A stretch of 64,000 bases of DNA from Comamonadaceae bacterium UBA4962 (GTDB lineage Bacteria > Pseudomonadota > Gammaproteobacteria > Burkholderiales > Burkholderiaceae_C): positions 1-64,000 of the forward strand of contig DHAE01000013.1 of NCBI GenBank assembly GCA_002397315.1. The letters are read 5' to 3'. The first letter of the stretch is position 1. Each line of letters opens with the position of its first letter. Below, in pieces: positions 1 through 8,164 of this stretch. A model generated the notes under the pieces. It was not told the DNA's origin. It saw nothing but the letters and a program-made list of their open reading frames with translations, and searched no databases. A program made the position numbers and the translations under genes.

Positions 1-663
1 CCCGAAGCGCCGGCCGATGTCCACCGCCGTCTCCACGCGGCCGCCGGAGCCGGTGCCCACCGTCACGCGCGACAGCGGCTCGTTGGGCGCGCGCTTGGGC
101 AGCAGGTTGACCGCGCCGCCGATACCGCCGCCCGACGGCGTGGCGCCGGTGAGGAAGGTGGAGGCGCCGCGCATCACCTCGACGCGCTCGAACAGCTCCG
201 TGGCGATGTACTGGCGCGGCAGCAGGCTGTAGAGGCCGTTGTAGGCGGTGTCGTCCGAGCCGAGGACGAAGCCGCGGATGAAATACGCCTCCTGGAAGTT
301 GCCGAAGCCGCGCGCCAGGCGCACGCCGGAGTCGTTCAGCAGCACTTCGCCCACGCTCTTCGCCTGCTTGTGTTGGATCAGCTCGTTCGTGTAGCTGGTG
401 ATGCTGAAAGGCGTTTCCATGGAATCCCTCGTGCCCAGGATGCCCGCGCGCCCGCCGCGCGCCACCTGGCCGCCCGGATAGGCCGGCGAGAGGCCTTCGG
501 CGGAGGCATCGGCGCTGGCGTTGACGGTCACGGTGGAGAGGACGGGCGCGTCCGCACCGGCAGGCGCTGGCTGGGCAGGCGGAGTGGATTGGGCCGCGGC
601 CTGCGCGCCGAGCAGGGCGAGGGTGAGCGATGCGGCGGTGGCGATGGGATGGGGGCGGAACAT
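1..663 (-). CDS. TonB-dependent siderophore receptor, N-terminal part (runs off window)
   Basis: This is the first 221 codons of an outer-membrane receptor that imports ferric siderophores using TonB energy; the beta-barrel lies beyond the window edge. The frame opens at an ATG at 663 and stays open to base 1. A Sec signal peptide is visible (hydrophobic ATAASLTLALLGA, cleavage after AQAAAQ), then a linker with a TonB-box-like STVTVNAS segment, then the plug domain with the usual landmarks: ETPFSITSYT, SVGEVLLNDSGVR, FIRGF, ERVEVMRGAS and GGAVNLLPKRAP. It lies 72 bases downstream of a small membrane-protein gene on the same strand, and the Fur-box-like palindrome at 1154-1173 probably controls both. 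The family call is firm; the ligand cannot be told from this part. Confidence 0.9.
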   Translation of the reverse strand, partial: MFRPHPIATAASLTLALLGAQAAAQSTPPAQPAPAGADAPVLSTVTVNASADASAEGLSPAYPGGQVARGGRAGILGTRDSMETPFSITSYTNELIQHKQAKSVGEVLLNDSGVRLARGFGNFQEAYFIRGFVLGSDDTAYNGLYSLLPRQYIATELFERVEVMRGASTFLTGATPSGGGIGGAVNLLPKRAPNEPLSRVTVGTGSGGRVETAVDIGRRFG

Positions 664-735
664 GGCGGCGGCCTGACGGAGGAGGGAAGGGGGAACGGAA
701 GACACGGAAGAAGCGAAAGGGCGGGGGGAGGCCGG

Positions 736-1020
736 TCAGCCGCGCCGGCGCACCAGGCCGAACCACGCCATGACGGCCACGGGCACGCCCAGCGCGACCC
801 ACGACCAGACGTCGCCCCAGCCCTCGGACACCAGGGCGCTCACGAGGCCGCTGGCGGTGAGCACACCGAGTGCGATGGGCCAGCCCCAGAGGCGAGCGGG
901 ACGGGCGGCCTCGCCGGACTGCTGGAAGACGGGCTCTGTGGCGAAATCGCCATCGGCGGGCGACAGGGCGGCGGACTGCGGTGCAGTACCGGAAGCGGAG
1001 GCGGAGGCGGGCATGGGCAC
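736..1020 (-). CDS. Small membrane protein of an iron-uptake locus
   Basis: A 94-residue protein with a Pro/Ala/Ser-rich N-terminal half and two hydrophobic segments in the C-terminal half (LWGWPIALGVLTASGLVSAL and WSWVALGVPVAVMAWFGLV), ending in positively charged residues, so probably a two-pass inner-membrane protein. Small proteins of this kind occur beside PepSY and TonB receptor genes in beta-proteobacterial iron-uptake loci (recalled, not searched). It precedes the TonB-dependent receptor on the same strand and is probably co-transcribed with it. Its molecular function is unknown. Confidence 0.72.
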   Translation of the reverse strand: MPMPASASASGTAPQSAALSPADGDFATEPVFQQSGEAARPARLWGWPIALGVLTASGLVSALVSEGWGDVWSWVALGVPVAVMAWFGLVRRRG

Positions 1021-1153
1021 TCAGGAGGGATGGGCAGGCCGGAAGGGGTGGGAAGACCGCCGGCACGGCCGCGACAGTGCGCCCCGGGGACGTGGCGTCC
1101 GCCGGGGCTCCCCACCAGGGCACTGTGCTTGCGATCTTTTCATTCTAAAAGAT

Positions 1154-1173
1154 ATTGCGAATGGTTCGCATTG
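1154..1173. promoter_or_regulatory. Fur-box-like operator
   Basis: TGCGAA-TGG-TTCGCA (1156-1170) is a perfect 6-base inverted repeat inside an AT-rich patch, the only such patch in this stretch, and resembles beta-proteobacterial Fur boxes. On the minus strand it is followed about 15 bases downstream by TAGAAT, a plausible -10 element, so bound Fur-Fe would block transcription of the 736-1020 gene and the receptor. Confidence 0.6.
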
Positions 1174-1305
1174 ATTTTCATGGAATCCGCCCAAACGGTG
1201 TGCCCGGCCGATGGCGCGCGGTGCTGGCGCAGGGGCCCGCGGCGTGGTTGAATGCGCCCTGCGGCGCCCAGCCCCGCCGGTGCCCCGCTTCGAAGAAAGA
1301 AACCC

Positions 1306-3435
1306 ATGCACCCCCTGAAAACCGCCCCCTTGCTGATTGCCGCCCTGGCTGCCTCGTCCTGCGGGGGCGGGGGCGGCGGTGCCTCGGTCGATTACGACTT
1401 CAACGCCCGGCCCGGCTATCTCGGCACCGTCAGCCAGGCGACGTACGACGGGGTGGGCGACGATCTGCTGACCGGCGGCCTGGGCCGCTCCGGCCTGCAG
1501 GACGATTCCCCACCCGGCTACGACGGCGCCCAGCCCACCGCCGAGGAGCTGCGCCGCAACGCCATCTACGTCAACTACCGCGCGCTCGTGGACACCACCA
1601 GCGAGGGCGGTTACGGCACGCTCTACGGCCCGAACGTGGACGTGCAGGGCCGCCCCACCCAGGGCGAGGGCAAGGTGGCGGGCCTGGAGGCCATCGCCTA
1701 TGCGGACGACGGCACCGGGCGACGCAACGTGACCCTGATGGTGCAGGTGCCGGACGGGTTCGACCGCACGCGCCCCTGCATCGTGACCGCGACCTCGTCC
1801 GGATCGCGCGGCATCTACGGCGGCATTCCCACCGGCGAGTGGGGCCTCAAGCGCGGCTGCGCGGTCGCCTATACCGACAAGGGCACGGGCGCGGCCCCGC
1901 ACGACCTGCAGAACGACACGGTGGCGCTGATCGACGGCACCCGCGCCACGGCCTCGCTCGCCGGCACGCGCGCCGCCTTCAACGCGGGCCTGTCCGCGGC
2001 CGATCTCGCGGCCTTCAATGCCGCCACGCCGCAGCGCCTCGCCTTCAAGCATGCGCACTCCGGCCAGAACCCCGAGAAGGACTGGGGCCGCTCCACGCTG
2101 CAGGCGGTGGAATTCGCGTTCTACATCCTCAACGAGCGCTTCGGCGACCGTTCCCCCGGCGGGCAGCCGCTGCGCACCTTCCAGCCCGCCAACACCACGG
2201 TGATCGCCTCCAGCCTGTCGAACGGCGGCGGCGCGGCGATCGCGGCGGCCGAGCAGGACACGCAGGGCCTGATCGACGGCGTGGCCGTCTCGGAGCCCTC
2301 GGTGCAATTGCCGGCGGATGCCGGCGTCACCGTGCGCCGCGGCGGGCGTGCCGTGGCCCTCAACGGCCGGCCCCTGATCGACTACACCACGCAGGCGCAC
2401 CTCTACCAGTCGTGCGCGGCGCTCGCGCCTTCGCTGGCTTCCACCCCGTTCGCGGCGGCCTTCGCCATCCGCTTCGCGGACCCGGCATTCCCCGTGGCCG
2501 CCAACCGCTGCGCCGGACTGAAGGCCCAGGGTCTGCTCACGGCCACCACCACGGCCGCGCAGGCCGAAGAGGCGCTGGCGCGCCTCGCCGCCTACGGCTG
2601 GGAGCCCGAATCCGCCGCGCTGCACGCCTCGCTCGCGGCCTTCGAGGTGGCTCCGTCCATCGCCGTTACCTACGCCAACGCACTGTCGCGCGCGAGCGTG
2701 AGGGACCGCCTGTGCGGCTACAGCTTCGCCACCACGTCCGCCATCGGCGCGGTGCAGCCCACGCCCGCCGCGGTGACCAATACCCTGTTCGCCACCGGCA
2801 ACGGCATTCCGCCCACGGCCGGCGTGCAGCTCGTCAACGACCGCAGCCGCGGCGCGCCGGTGCGCGATCTGTTCTCCTTCAATGCCGCCGGCACCCCCAC
2901 CTGGAACCTGGAAGGCGCGCTCTGCCTGCGCAGCCTCGTGACGGGCACCGATGCGGCTGCGCAGCGCCTGCAGGCCGGCCTGGACGAAACCCGCCGGAGC
3001 GGCAACCTGCAGGGCAAGCCGGCCATCATCGTGCACGGCCGCGACGATGCGCTCATCCCGGTCAACCACACCTCGCGCCCCTATGCCGCCCTGAACCGGC
3101 GCGTGGAAGGTTCCGGCAGCCGCCTGAGCTACATCGAGGTGACGAACGCCCAGCATTTCGATGCCTTCATCGGCCTGCCCGCCACGCTGCCGGGCTACGA
3201 CAGCCGCTACATCCCCCTGCACCTGTACCTCAACCGGGCGCTGGACGCGATGTACGCGCACCTCGTGAACGGCCAGCCGCTGCCGGCCAGCCAGGTGGTG
3301 CGCACCGTGCCGCGCGGCGGCACGCCGGGCAGCGCGCCCGCCATCACCGCCGCGAACGTGCCGCCCATCGCGGCGACGCCCGCAGCGGCCGATGCGATCG
3401 CCATCACCAGCGGGGCGATCGCCGTGCCGGACTGA
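1306..3435 (+). CDS. D-(-)-3-hydroxybutyrate oligomer hydrolase (lipoprotein-like)
   Basis: Hydrolyses short 3-hydroxybutyrate oligomers, products of polyhydroxybutyrate depolymerisation, to monomers. The 709-residue protein matches the 3HB-oligomer hydrolase family along its length. The probable catalytic serine is residue 305 in SSLSNGGGAA, a serine-hydrolase nucleophile elbow. An Asp near residue 580 (HGRDDALIP) and a His near 617 (NAQHFDAF) are candidates for the rest of the triad. I chose the ATG at 1306 because an AAGAAAG ribosome-binding site precedes it and because it gives a signal sequence with a Cys at 19 followed by a Gly run; the lipobox is weak (Ala at -3). The next gene is a phasin-like protein, which fits a PHB role. 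Confidence 0.88.
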   Translation: MHPLKTAPLLIAALAASSCGGGGGGASVDYDFNARPGYLGTVSQATYDGVGDDLLTGGLGRSGLQDDSPPGYDGAQPTAEELRRNAIYVNYRALVDTTSEGGYGTLYGPNVDVQGRPTQGEGKVAGLEAIAYADDGTGRRNVTLMVQVPDGFDRTRPCIVTATSSGSRGIYGGIPTGEWGLKRGCAVAYTDKGTGAAPHDLQNDTVALIDGTRATASLAGTRAAFNAGLSAADLAAFNAATPQRLAFKHAHSGQNPEKDWGRSTLQAVEFAFYILNERFGDRSPGGQPLRTFQPANTTVIASSLSNGGGAAIAAAEQDTQGLIDGVAVSEPSVQLPADAGVTVRRGGRAVALNGRPLIDYTTQAHLYQSCAALAPSLASTPFAAAFAIRFADPAFPVAANRCAGLKAQGLLTATTTAAQAEEALARLAAYGWEPESAALHASLAAFEVAPSIAVTYANALSRASVRDRLCGYSFATTSAIGAVQPTPAAVTNTLFATGNGIPPTAGVQLVNDRSRGAPVRDLFSFNAAGTPTWNLEGALCLRSLVTGTDAAAQRLQAGLDETRRSGNLQGKPAIIVHGRDDALIPVNHTSRPYAALNRRVEGSGSRLSYIEVTNAQHFDAFIGLPATLPGYDSRYIPLHLYLNRALDAMYAHLVNGQPLPASQVVRTVPRGGTPGSAPAITAANVPPIAATPAAADAIAITSGAIAVPD

Positions 3436-3531
3436 GCGCCCGCGCCAAGCCCGCGCGGCGCGCGCGGTTGTTCGCCATCCGCGTTGCCGCCGGAGGGCTA
3501 GAGTGGAGGATCACCACCGAGAGGAATGCCC

Positions 3532-3936
3532 ATGTCCGGTCCGTCGTCCCGCCGCAACCGATCCCTGGCACGCCAGGGCACCGAACTCGCCATGGCCGTG
3601 CCGCCGGTCGTCGCGCACCGCGTCGCCCGCATGGCGCTGGCGGGGGCGTCCCCCTCGCAGCGCGACCGGCGCGAATTCGGCCGCATGGTCGCAGAGAAGC
3701 AGTGGGCCTTCCTGCAGTCGTGGGCCGCCATGGGCATGCAGGCTTTCGCTGCCCAGCAGGCCCTGGCCGCCAGCATGGCGCGGCTCTGGTGGACGCCCTG
3801 GACGGCGGCCACCGGCCCGGCAATCGCGCGCCAGTGGCAGGACGCCGCGGCCGGCGTGCTCGGCAAGGGCCTCGCGCCCGTGCATCGCGCCGCCGTCGCG
3901 AACGCGCGCCGGCTTGCGCGCACGCCGCTGGCCTGA
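3532..3936 (+). CDS. Polyhydroxyalkanoate granule-associated phasin-like protein
   Basis: A 134-residue, largely helical protein rich in Ala, Arg, Trp and Met, with the pattern of short beta-proteobacterial granule-associated phasins: an N-terminal ARQGTELAMAVPPVVAHRVARMA segment, then alternating polar and hydrophobic helices and a WTPW motif. Phasins coat PHB granules and modulate synthesis and breakdown. An in-frame ATG six bases upstream (3526) is possible, but the GAGAGGA ribosome-binding site at 3519-3525 is well spaced only for 3532. It follows the 3HB-oligomer hydrolase by 96 bases on the same strand. The family call rests on recalled pattern and context. Confidence 0.7.
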   Translation: MSGPSSRRNRSLARQGTELAMAVPPVVAHRVARMALAGASPSQRDRREFGRMVAEKQWAFLQSWAAMGMQAFAAQQALAASMARLWWTPWTAATGPAIARQWQDAAAGVLGKGLAPVHRAAVANARRLARTPLA

Positions 3937-3950
3937 GGCTGCATTGCTGC

Positions 3951-3974
3951 CGCCCGCTGCCGCGGTGGCGGGCG
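3951..3974. terminator. Hairpin between convergent genes
   Basis: CGCCCGC (3951-3957) pairs perfectly with GCGGGCG (3968-3974) across a 10-base loop, between the end of the phasin-like gene and the end of hemH, which face each other. Only a short T run follows on the plus strand, so this is a possible weak bidirectional terminator. Confidence 0.4.
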
Positions 3975-4010
3975 TTTCGAGGCGTCGCTACGCCCCTTGG
4001 AGCGGCAATC

Positions 4011-5093
4011 TCAGCGTGAGGAAGAGGGCGCCTGCGTGCCCCGATCCATGCCTGTTTCCCAGCCCGCAAGGTGCTGCTGCGCGATCCGGCTCAGGGCCGT
4101 GATCCAGGCGTTGTCCGCATTCAGGCAGGGGATGTAGCGGAACTCCTGGCCCCCTGCATGCAGGAAGGCCTCGCGCGCCTCCTGGTTGATTTCCTCCAGC
4201 GTTTCCAGGCAATCGCTGGTGAAGCCGGGGCACATCACGTCCACGCTGCGCGTTCCGCCCTTCGCCATCTCGATCAGCGTCGGCTCGGTGTAGGGCTCGA
4301 GCCACTTCGCCTTGCCGAAGCGCGACTGGAAGGTCACCCGGTAGCGTTCGGGCGCCAGGCCCAGCTCCTGCGCCAGCAGCGCCGCCGTCGCCAGGCACTC
4401 CTGCTGGTACGGATCGCCCAGGCGCACGGCGCGCTCCGGGATGCCGTGGAAGCTCATCACCAGTTGCTCGGCCGGCCCGCCCTCGCGCTGCCAGTGGGCG
4501 CGCACGCTCTGCGCCAACGCGCCGATGTAGTCCGGATGGTCGTGGTAGCTGTTCACGAAGCGCAGCTCCGGCAGGCGGCGCGTGCGCAGCGCGTAGGCGC
4601 ATACGTCGTCCGACACGCTCGCGGTGGTGGTGCCCGAGTACTGGGGATAGAGCGGCAGCACCAGCACCCGGTCGACTCCCTCTGCCTGCAGCGCCTTGAG
4701 CTGCGCGGCGATCGCGGGCTGGCCATAGCGCATGGCGTGGCGCACCTGCACGCGCAGCCCTGCCTCTCCCAGCCAGCCGCGCAGCAGCGTGGCCTGCCGC
4801 TCCGTCCACACCGCCAGCGGCGAGCCTTCCGTCATCCAGATGCTCGCGTATTTGGCCGCGGACTTGGCCGGGCGGATGCGCAGGATGATCCCGTGCAGGA
4901 TGGGCAGCCACGCCACGCGCGGAATCTCCACGATGCGCGGATCGGCGAGGAACTGCGCGAGGTAGCGCCGCAGCGCGGGTGCCGTGGGGGACTCGGGCGT
5001 TCCGAGGTTGCACAGCAGGACGGCGGTGCGGGGCGCGGCACGGTCGGTCGGGGATCGGTCGGCGGCAGAGGCGGCAGCGGTTACGGCGGTCAT
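4011..5093 (-). CDS. hemH: Ferrochelatase
   Basis: Inserts ferrous iron into protoporphyrin IX, the last step of protoheme synthesis. The 360-residue length fits the family. Landmarks seen are VLLCNLGTPESP at the start of the mature fold, RYGQPAI, LPLYPQYSGTTTASVSDDV (the SxxTT region near the active site), NSYHDHPDYI, VMSFHGIPER carrying the conserved catalytic-site His, and CPGFTSDCLETLEEI with the conserved Glu residues near the C-terminus. It is divergent from a HAD hydrolase gene with 56 bases between starts. A 20-residue Ala/Ser-rich N-terminal extension leaves the exact start slightly uncertain. Confidence 0.97.
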   Translation of the reverse strand: MTAVTAAASAADRSPTDRAAPRTAVLLCNLGTPESPTAPALRRYLAQFLADPRIVEIPRVAWLPILHGIILRIRPAKSAAKYASIWMTEGSPLAVWTERQATLLRGWLGEAGLRVQVRHAMRYGQPAIAAQLKALQAEGVDRVLVLPLYPQYSGTTTASVSDDVCAYALRTRRLPELRFVNSYHDHPDYIGALAQSVRAHWQREGGPAEQLVMSFHGIPERAVRLGDPYQQECLATAALLAQELGLAPERYRVTFQSRFGKAKWLEPYTEPTLIEMAKGGTRSVDVMCPGFTSDCLETLEEINQEAREAFLHAGGQEFRYIPCLNADNAWITALSRIAQQHLAGWETGMDRGTQAPSSSR

Positions 5094-5149
5094 GGCGTCG
5101 GAGTTCTGAGGGAAAGGCGGGAAAAGCGGTTGCGCTATTCTCGGCCACC

Positions 5150-5842
5150 ATGCTCGATACCGCCCGCATCCGCGCGATGACCCTTGATCTCGACGATACG
5201 CTCTGGCCGGTCTGGCCCGCCATCCGGCGCGCCGAACAGGTGCTGCGCGACTGGCTGAAGGACCGCGCTCCGGCCACCGCGGCCCTGCTGGCCGATGCCG
5301 GGACCGCCGCCGTGATCCGCGCCGAGGTGGTGCAGGCCCATGCGCATCTCTCGCACGATCTCAGCGCCATGCGCCGCGAGAGCATCCGGGCCGCGCTGCG
5401 GCGCACGGGAGAGGACGAGTCGCTCACCGAGGCCGCGTTCGATCTGTTCTTCGCCGAGCGCCAGCGCGTGGAGCTGTACGACGATGCCATCGCCGCACTC
5501 GAATTCCTGGCCGTGCGCCATCCGCTGGTGGCCCTGACCAACGGCAACGCCAACCTCGAACTGATCGGCCTCGGCCACTACTTCCAGGGCAGCGTGACGG
5601 CCCGGGAGTTCGGCGTGGCCAAGCCCGATCCGCGCATCTTCCACGAGGCCGCGCAGCGGCTCGCCGTACCGCCCGAAGCCGTGCTGCACGTGGGCGACGA
5701 TGCCACGCTCGATGCGCACGGCGCGCTGCAGGCCGGCATGCAGGCCGTGTGGATCAACCGCGCGGGCATCGCCTGGCCGCACGAAGGGCCGGAGCCGGCG
5801 GTGGTGGAAGACCTCACGGGGCTGTGCCGCCTGCTGGCCTGA
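5150..5842 (+). CDS. HAD-IA family hydrolase (phosphatase)
   Basis: A 230-residue haloacid-dehalogenase-superfamily phosphohydrolase. Motif I is TLDLDDTLWPV near residue 12, with the two catalytic Asp residues. Motif II is ALTNGNANLE, motif III is the Lys of GVAKPDPRIF, and motif IV is HVGDDATLDAHGA, which binds magnesium. A cap domain lies between motifs I and II. The start at 5150 puts motif I at the usual distance from the N-terminus; an upstream open extension runs into hemH and is not used. The substrate is unknown; phosphoglycolate, small sugar phosphates or nucleotides are typical for the subfamily. Confidence 0.88.
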   Translation: MLDTARIRAMTLDLDDTLWPVWPAIRRAEQVLRDWLKDRAPATAALLADAGTAAVIRAEVVQAHAHLSHDLSAMRRESIRAALRRTGEDESLTEAAFDLFFAERQRVELYDDAIAALEFLAVRHPLVALTNGNANLELIGLGHYFQGSVTAREFGVAKPDPRIFHEAAQRLAVPPEAVLHVGDDATLDAHGALQAGMQAVWINRAGIAWPHEGPEPAVVEDLTGLCRLLA

Positions 5843-5897
5843 TGCCGCGGCGGGCTCTCTCAGGCACTGCCGACCAGGGTGCCGTCCGGGCTGTGGA

Positions 5898-7280
5898 TCA
5901 CCAACTCGCCGGCGCGCTGCCCGGCGGTTCCGAGCGCCGGTCGTAGCGGACCGGCGTACGCTCCAGTCGCGCGCTCGGCCGCACGGCATCGAGCTGGCCG
6001 AACCCCGATGCCGAACGCTCCACAAAGGGCGCCAGTGAAGGGCGGGTGGCCTGCAGGCCACCGGCAACACGGCCCATCCCGCGCAGCCAGTGCCCCGTCT
6101 GCGCGAGCGACACCTGGACGTGCCAGCTGCCGCCCTCGTGCTGCTGCCGCCACAGGGCCGCTGCCGCGCCGAAGGCCATGAGCCAGCCGCTGGCCTGGTC
6201 GAGGATCTGCATGGGCAACGCGCGCGGCGTGCCGTTGCCTGCTGCCTCGCCCTCGGCATGGTTGAAGCCCATGGCCGTCTGCACCAGTGAATCGAAACCC
6301 CTCCGATGCGCCCAAGGGCCTTGCCTGCCGTAGGCGGTGAGCGACACGCAGACGATGCCGGGCCGCCGCTGCGCCAGGGCCTTGGGCGAGAAACCGCGCG
6401 CTGCGAGCCCCCCGGGGCGGTAGCCCTGGGAGAACACGTGGGCGCCGTCCACCAGCCGGCAGAGGGTGTCCTGCCCGTCGGCGGTGCGCAGGTCGATGAG
6501 GGTGGACCGCTTGCCGCGGCTCGTATCCGCGATCGCATCGATGTTGGGCAGGTGCGGGCCGTTGACCAGCATGGCGTCCGCGCCGAGCCCCGCCAGGGCC
6601 CGCCCTGCGACCGGGCCGGCCAGCACGCGCGTCAGGTCGAGCGCGCGCACGCCCGACAGAGGCCGCTGCGATCCGTCCAGCGCCGGCAGGGGCAGGGGTG
6701 GCGCATCGCCGATGCGTTCGATGGCCATCGGCGGCTGGGCCGCGATCGCCTGGCCCTGGGGCGTGGCGTCCCATTGCGCGAACGTGCGCAGGGCGGTGGC
6801 CACGAGCCCGCGCTCCGCCGCCGCCGTCTCGAAATCGATCGCGCGCCAGCCGGCCATCGCCCGTTCCGCATCCTCGCGCGTGGCGGTCTCGGGCGGCAGG
6901 CCCAGCAGCCGCAGGGCGCCGTCGCGGTGGTGCCGGAAGTTGGCATGCACCCGCACGTGGCCGTCCGCGCAGCGGTAGAGGCCAGAGAACGCGTCCCAGG
7001 TCTCCGGCGTGGTGCCGTCCAGCGCGAACCAGCCGGAACACTCCGCCGCCGCATGCTCCGCGGGCACCGACACGCGCTGGCGCGCGGTGCCGCGCGCATG
7101 GCCCAGTTCGCAGGCCGCGAGCGCCGCGGCCGCGATGGCGGACTGTCCCGCCGCTGCCACGGCGAACGACGATGGAAACACCGGGTCGGCGCCAGGAAGA
7201 TCGAGCCATTCCAGTGCCTGCCGGGGCAGTCCCGCGAGTTGCCAGAGGGAAGCGACGGATTCCTGGGAGGGTGTGGGCAT
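5898..7280 (-). CDS. Family III (CaiB/BaiF) CoA-transferase
   Basis: A 460-residue acyl-CoA transferase of the CaiB/BaiF fold. The signature that usually opens such proteins, LSGVRALDLTRVLAGPVAGR, sits near residue 210 here; before it is a segment (PVFPSSFAVAAAGQSAIAAAALAA ... LYRCADGHVRVHANFRHHRDG) like a second, partial CoA-transferase module. Later landmarks are TSRGKRSTLIDL, FSQGYRPGGL and ILDQASGWLMAFG, whose Asp is the likely acyl-carrying catalytic residue. This long version is recalled as widespread in Burkholderiales with unknown substrate. It lies 74 bases downstream of the alpha/beta hydrolase gene on the same strand and may be co-transcribed with it. Confidence 0.85.
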   Translation of the reverse strand: MPTPSQESVASLWQLAGLPRQALEWLDLPGADPVFPSSFAVAAAGQSAIAAAALAACELGHARGTARQRVSVPAEHAAAECSGWFALDGTTPETWDAFSGLYRCADGHVRVHANFRHHRDGALRLLGLPPETATREDAERAMAGWRAIDFETAAAERGLVATALRTFAQWDATPQGQAIAAQPPMAIERIGDAPPLPLPALDGSQRPLSGVRALDLTRVLAGPVAGRALAGLGADAMLVNGPHLPNIDAIADTSRGKRSTLIDLRTADGQDTLCRLVDGAHVFSQGYRPGGLAARGFSPKALAQRRPGIVCVSLTAYGRQGPWAHRRGFDSLVQTAMGFNHAEGEAAGNGTPRALPMQILDQASGWLMAFGAAAALWRQQHEGGSWHVQVSLAQTGHWLRGMGRVAGGLQATRPSLAPFVERSASGFGQLDAVRPSARLERTPVRYDRRSEPPGSAPASW

Positions 7281-7354
7281 GTCTTTTCAACCGAAGGGAG
7301 GATGCCGCGCGGGCACGCGGCAGGGTTGCCGGCCGCGGGAGCGGCCGTCCGGAG

Positions 7355-8164
7355 TCAGGCGCCGAGGAACCGCCGCAGCACGGCCAGCGTTTCTTCGGGC
7401 GCCTCGGTCATCTGGTGGTGGCCCACCGGCAGCATCTCCACGCGCACGTCCAGGCCCGCCGCACGCGCCGCCGCGATCAGGCCCTGCGCCGCGCGGGGCT
7501 GCGTCATCTGGTCCTGCGCGCCGAGCGCGAACAGCACCGGGCAGGCGAGCGCGGCCACCGCCGCTTCCGCGCCCGCATAGCGGTCGCAGGCCACGAAGCC
7601 GCGGTGGAACACGTTCACGTGCGGATTGCTGCGCAGCACGCGGCGCCCGAGCGCCATGCCCGCGCCGAACACCCAGACCCCCGCGCCGGAAGGCGAGGCG
7701 AGGCTGCTGCGCGAGAACACGTTCACCATGCGCAGCGCCTTCTCGGGCTCGTTCAGCGCGGCCTCGATGAGCGCGGGCGACACCTTCATCGGGTAGGCCG
7801 TGCCCACCAGCGCCAGATGCGTCGCGGCAGCACCGAGCCGGGCGGCCGCCTCCAGCGCGATCAGCGAACCCCAGCTGTGGCCGACGAGCGCCGCGCGCTC
7901 CACGCCCAGCGCGCGCAGCAGCGCCACCACGAAGTCCGCGGCCTCTTCCACGCTCTGCGGCGCATCGCCCGCGCTGCGGCCATGGCCAGGCAGGTCCACC
8001 GCGAGCACGTTCCAGCCATGGTGCGCGAGGTGCCGGCTCTGGAAGCCCCACACGCTGTGGTCGTTGAGCACGCCGTGCACCATCACCACCGTGGGCTTGG
8101 CGGGGTCGAAGGGCTTGCCGCCCGTGTAGCAATAAGCCGCGTGGCCGTCGACGGTCACCTGCAT
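7355..8164 (-). CDS. Alpha/beta-fold hydrolase
   Basis: A 269-residue alpha/beta hydrolase. Visible features are the oxyanion HG motif VVMVHGVLNDHSVW (near residue 30), DLPGHGRS, the nucleophile elbow LVGHSWGSL (Ser near residue 97), an acidic-residue candidate in LFALGAQDQMT, and the catalytic His in VGHHQMTEAPE near the C-terminus. Its ATG shares one base with the stop codon of metY (TGATG), so the two are translationally coupled. The substrate is unknown. Homoserine O-acetyltransferase (MetX) is also an alpha/beta-fold protein, but this protein is shorter and lacks the MetX pattern I would expect, so I do not assign that. Confidence 0.85.
   Translation of the reverse strand: MQVTVDGHAAYCYTGGKPFDPAKPTVVMVHGVLNDHSVWGFQSRHLAHHGWNVLAVDLPGHGRSAGDAPQSVEEAADFVVALLRALGVERAALVGHSWGSLIALEAAARLGAAATHLALVGTAYPMKVSPALIEAALNEPEKALRMVNVFSRSSLASPSGAGVWVFGAGMALGRRVLRSNPHVNVFHRGFVACDRYAGAEAAVAALACPVLFALGAQDQMTQPRAAQGLIAAARAAGLDVRVEMLPVGHHQMTEAPEETLAVLRRFLGA

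Noticed and set aside
1021..3261. A 746-codon minus-strand open frame opposite the 3HB-oligomer hydrolase
   Set aside because: Arg/Gly/Val-rich without recognisable motifs; the plus strand encodes a well-matching full-length enzyme.
5860..7290. An alternative minus-strand frame of 476 codons over the CoA-transferase
   Set aside because: It lacks any CoA-transferase motif; the frame ending at 5898 has them all.
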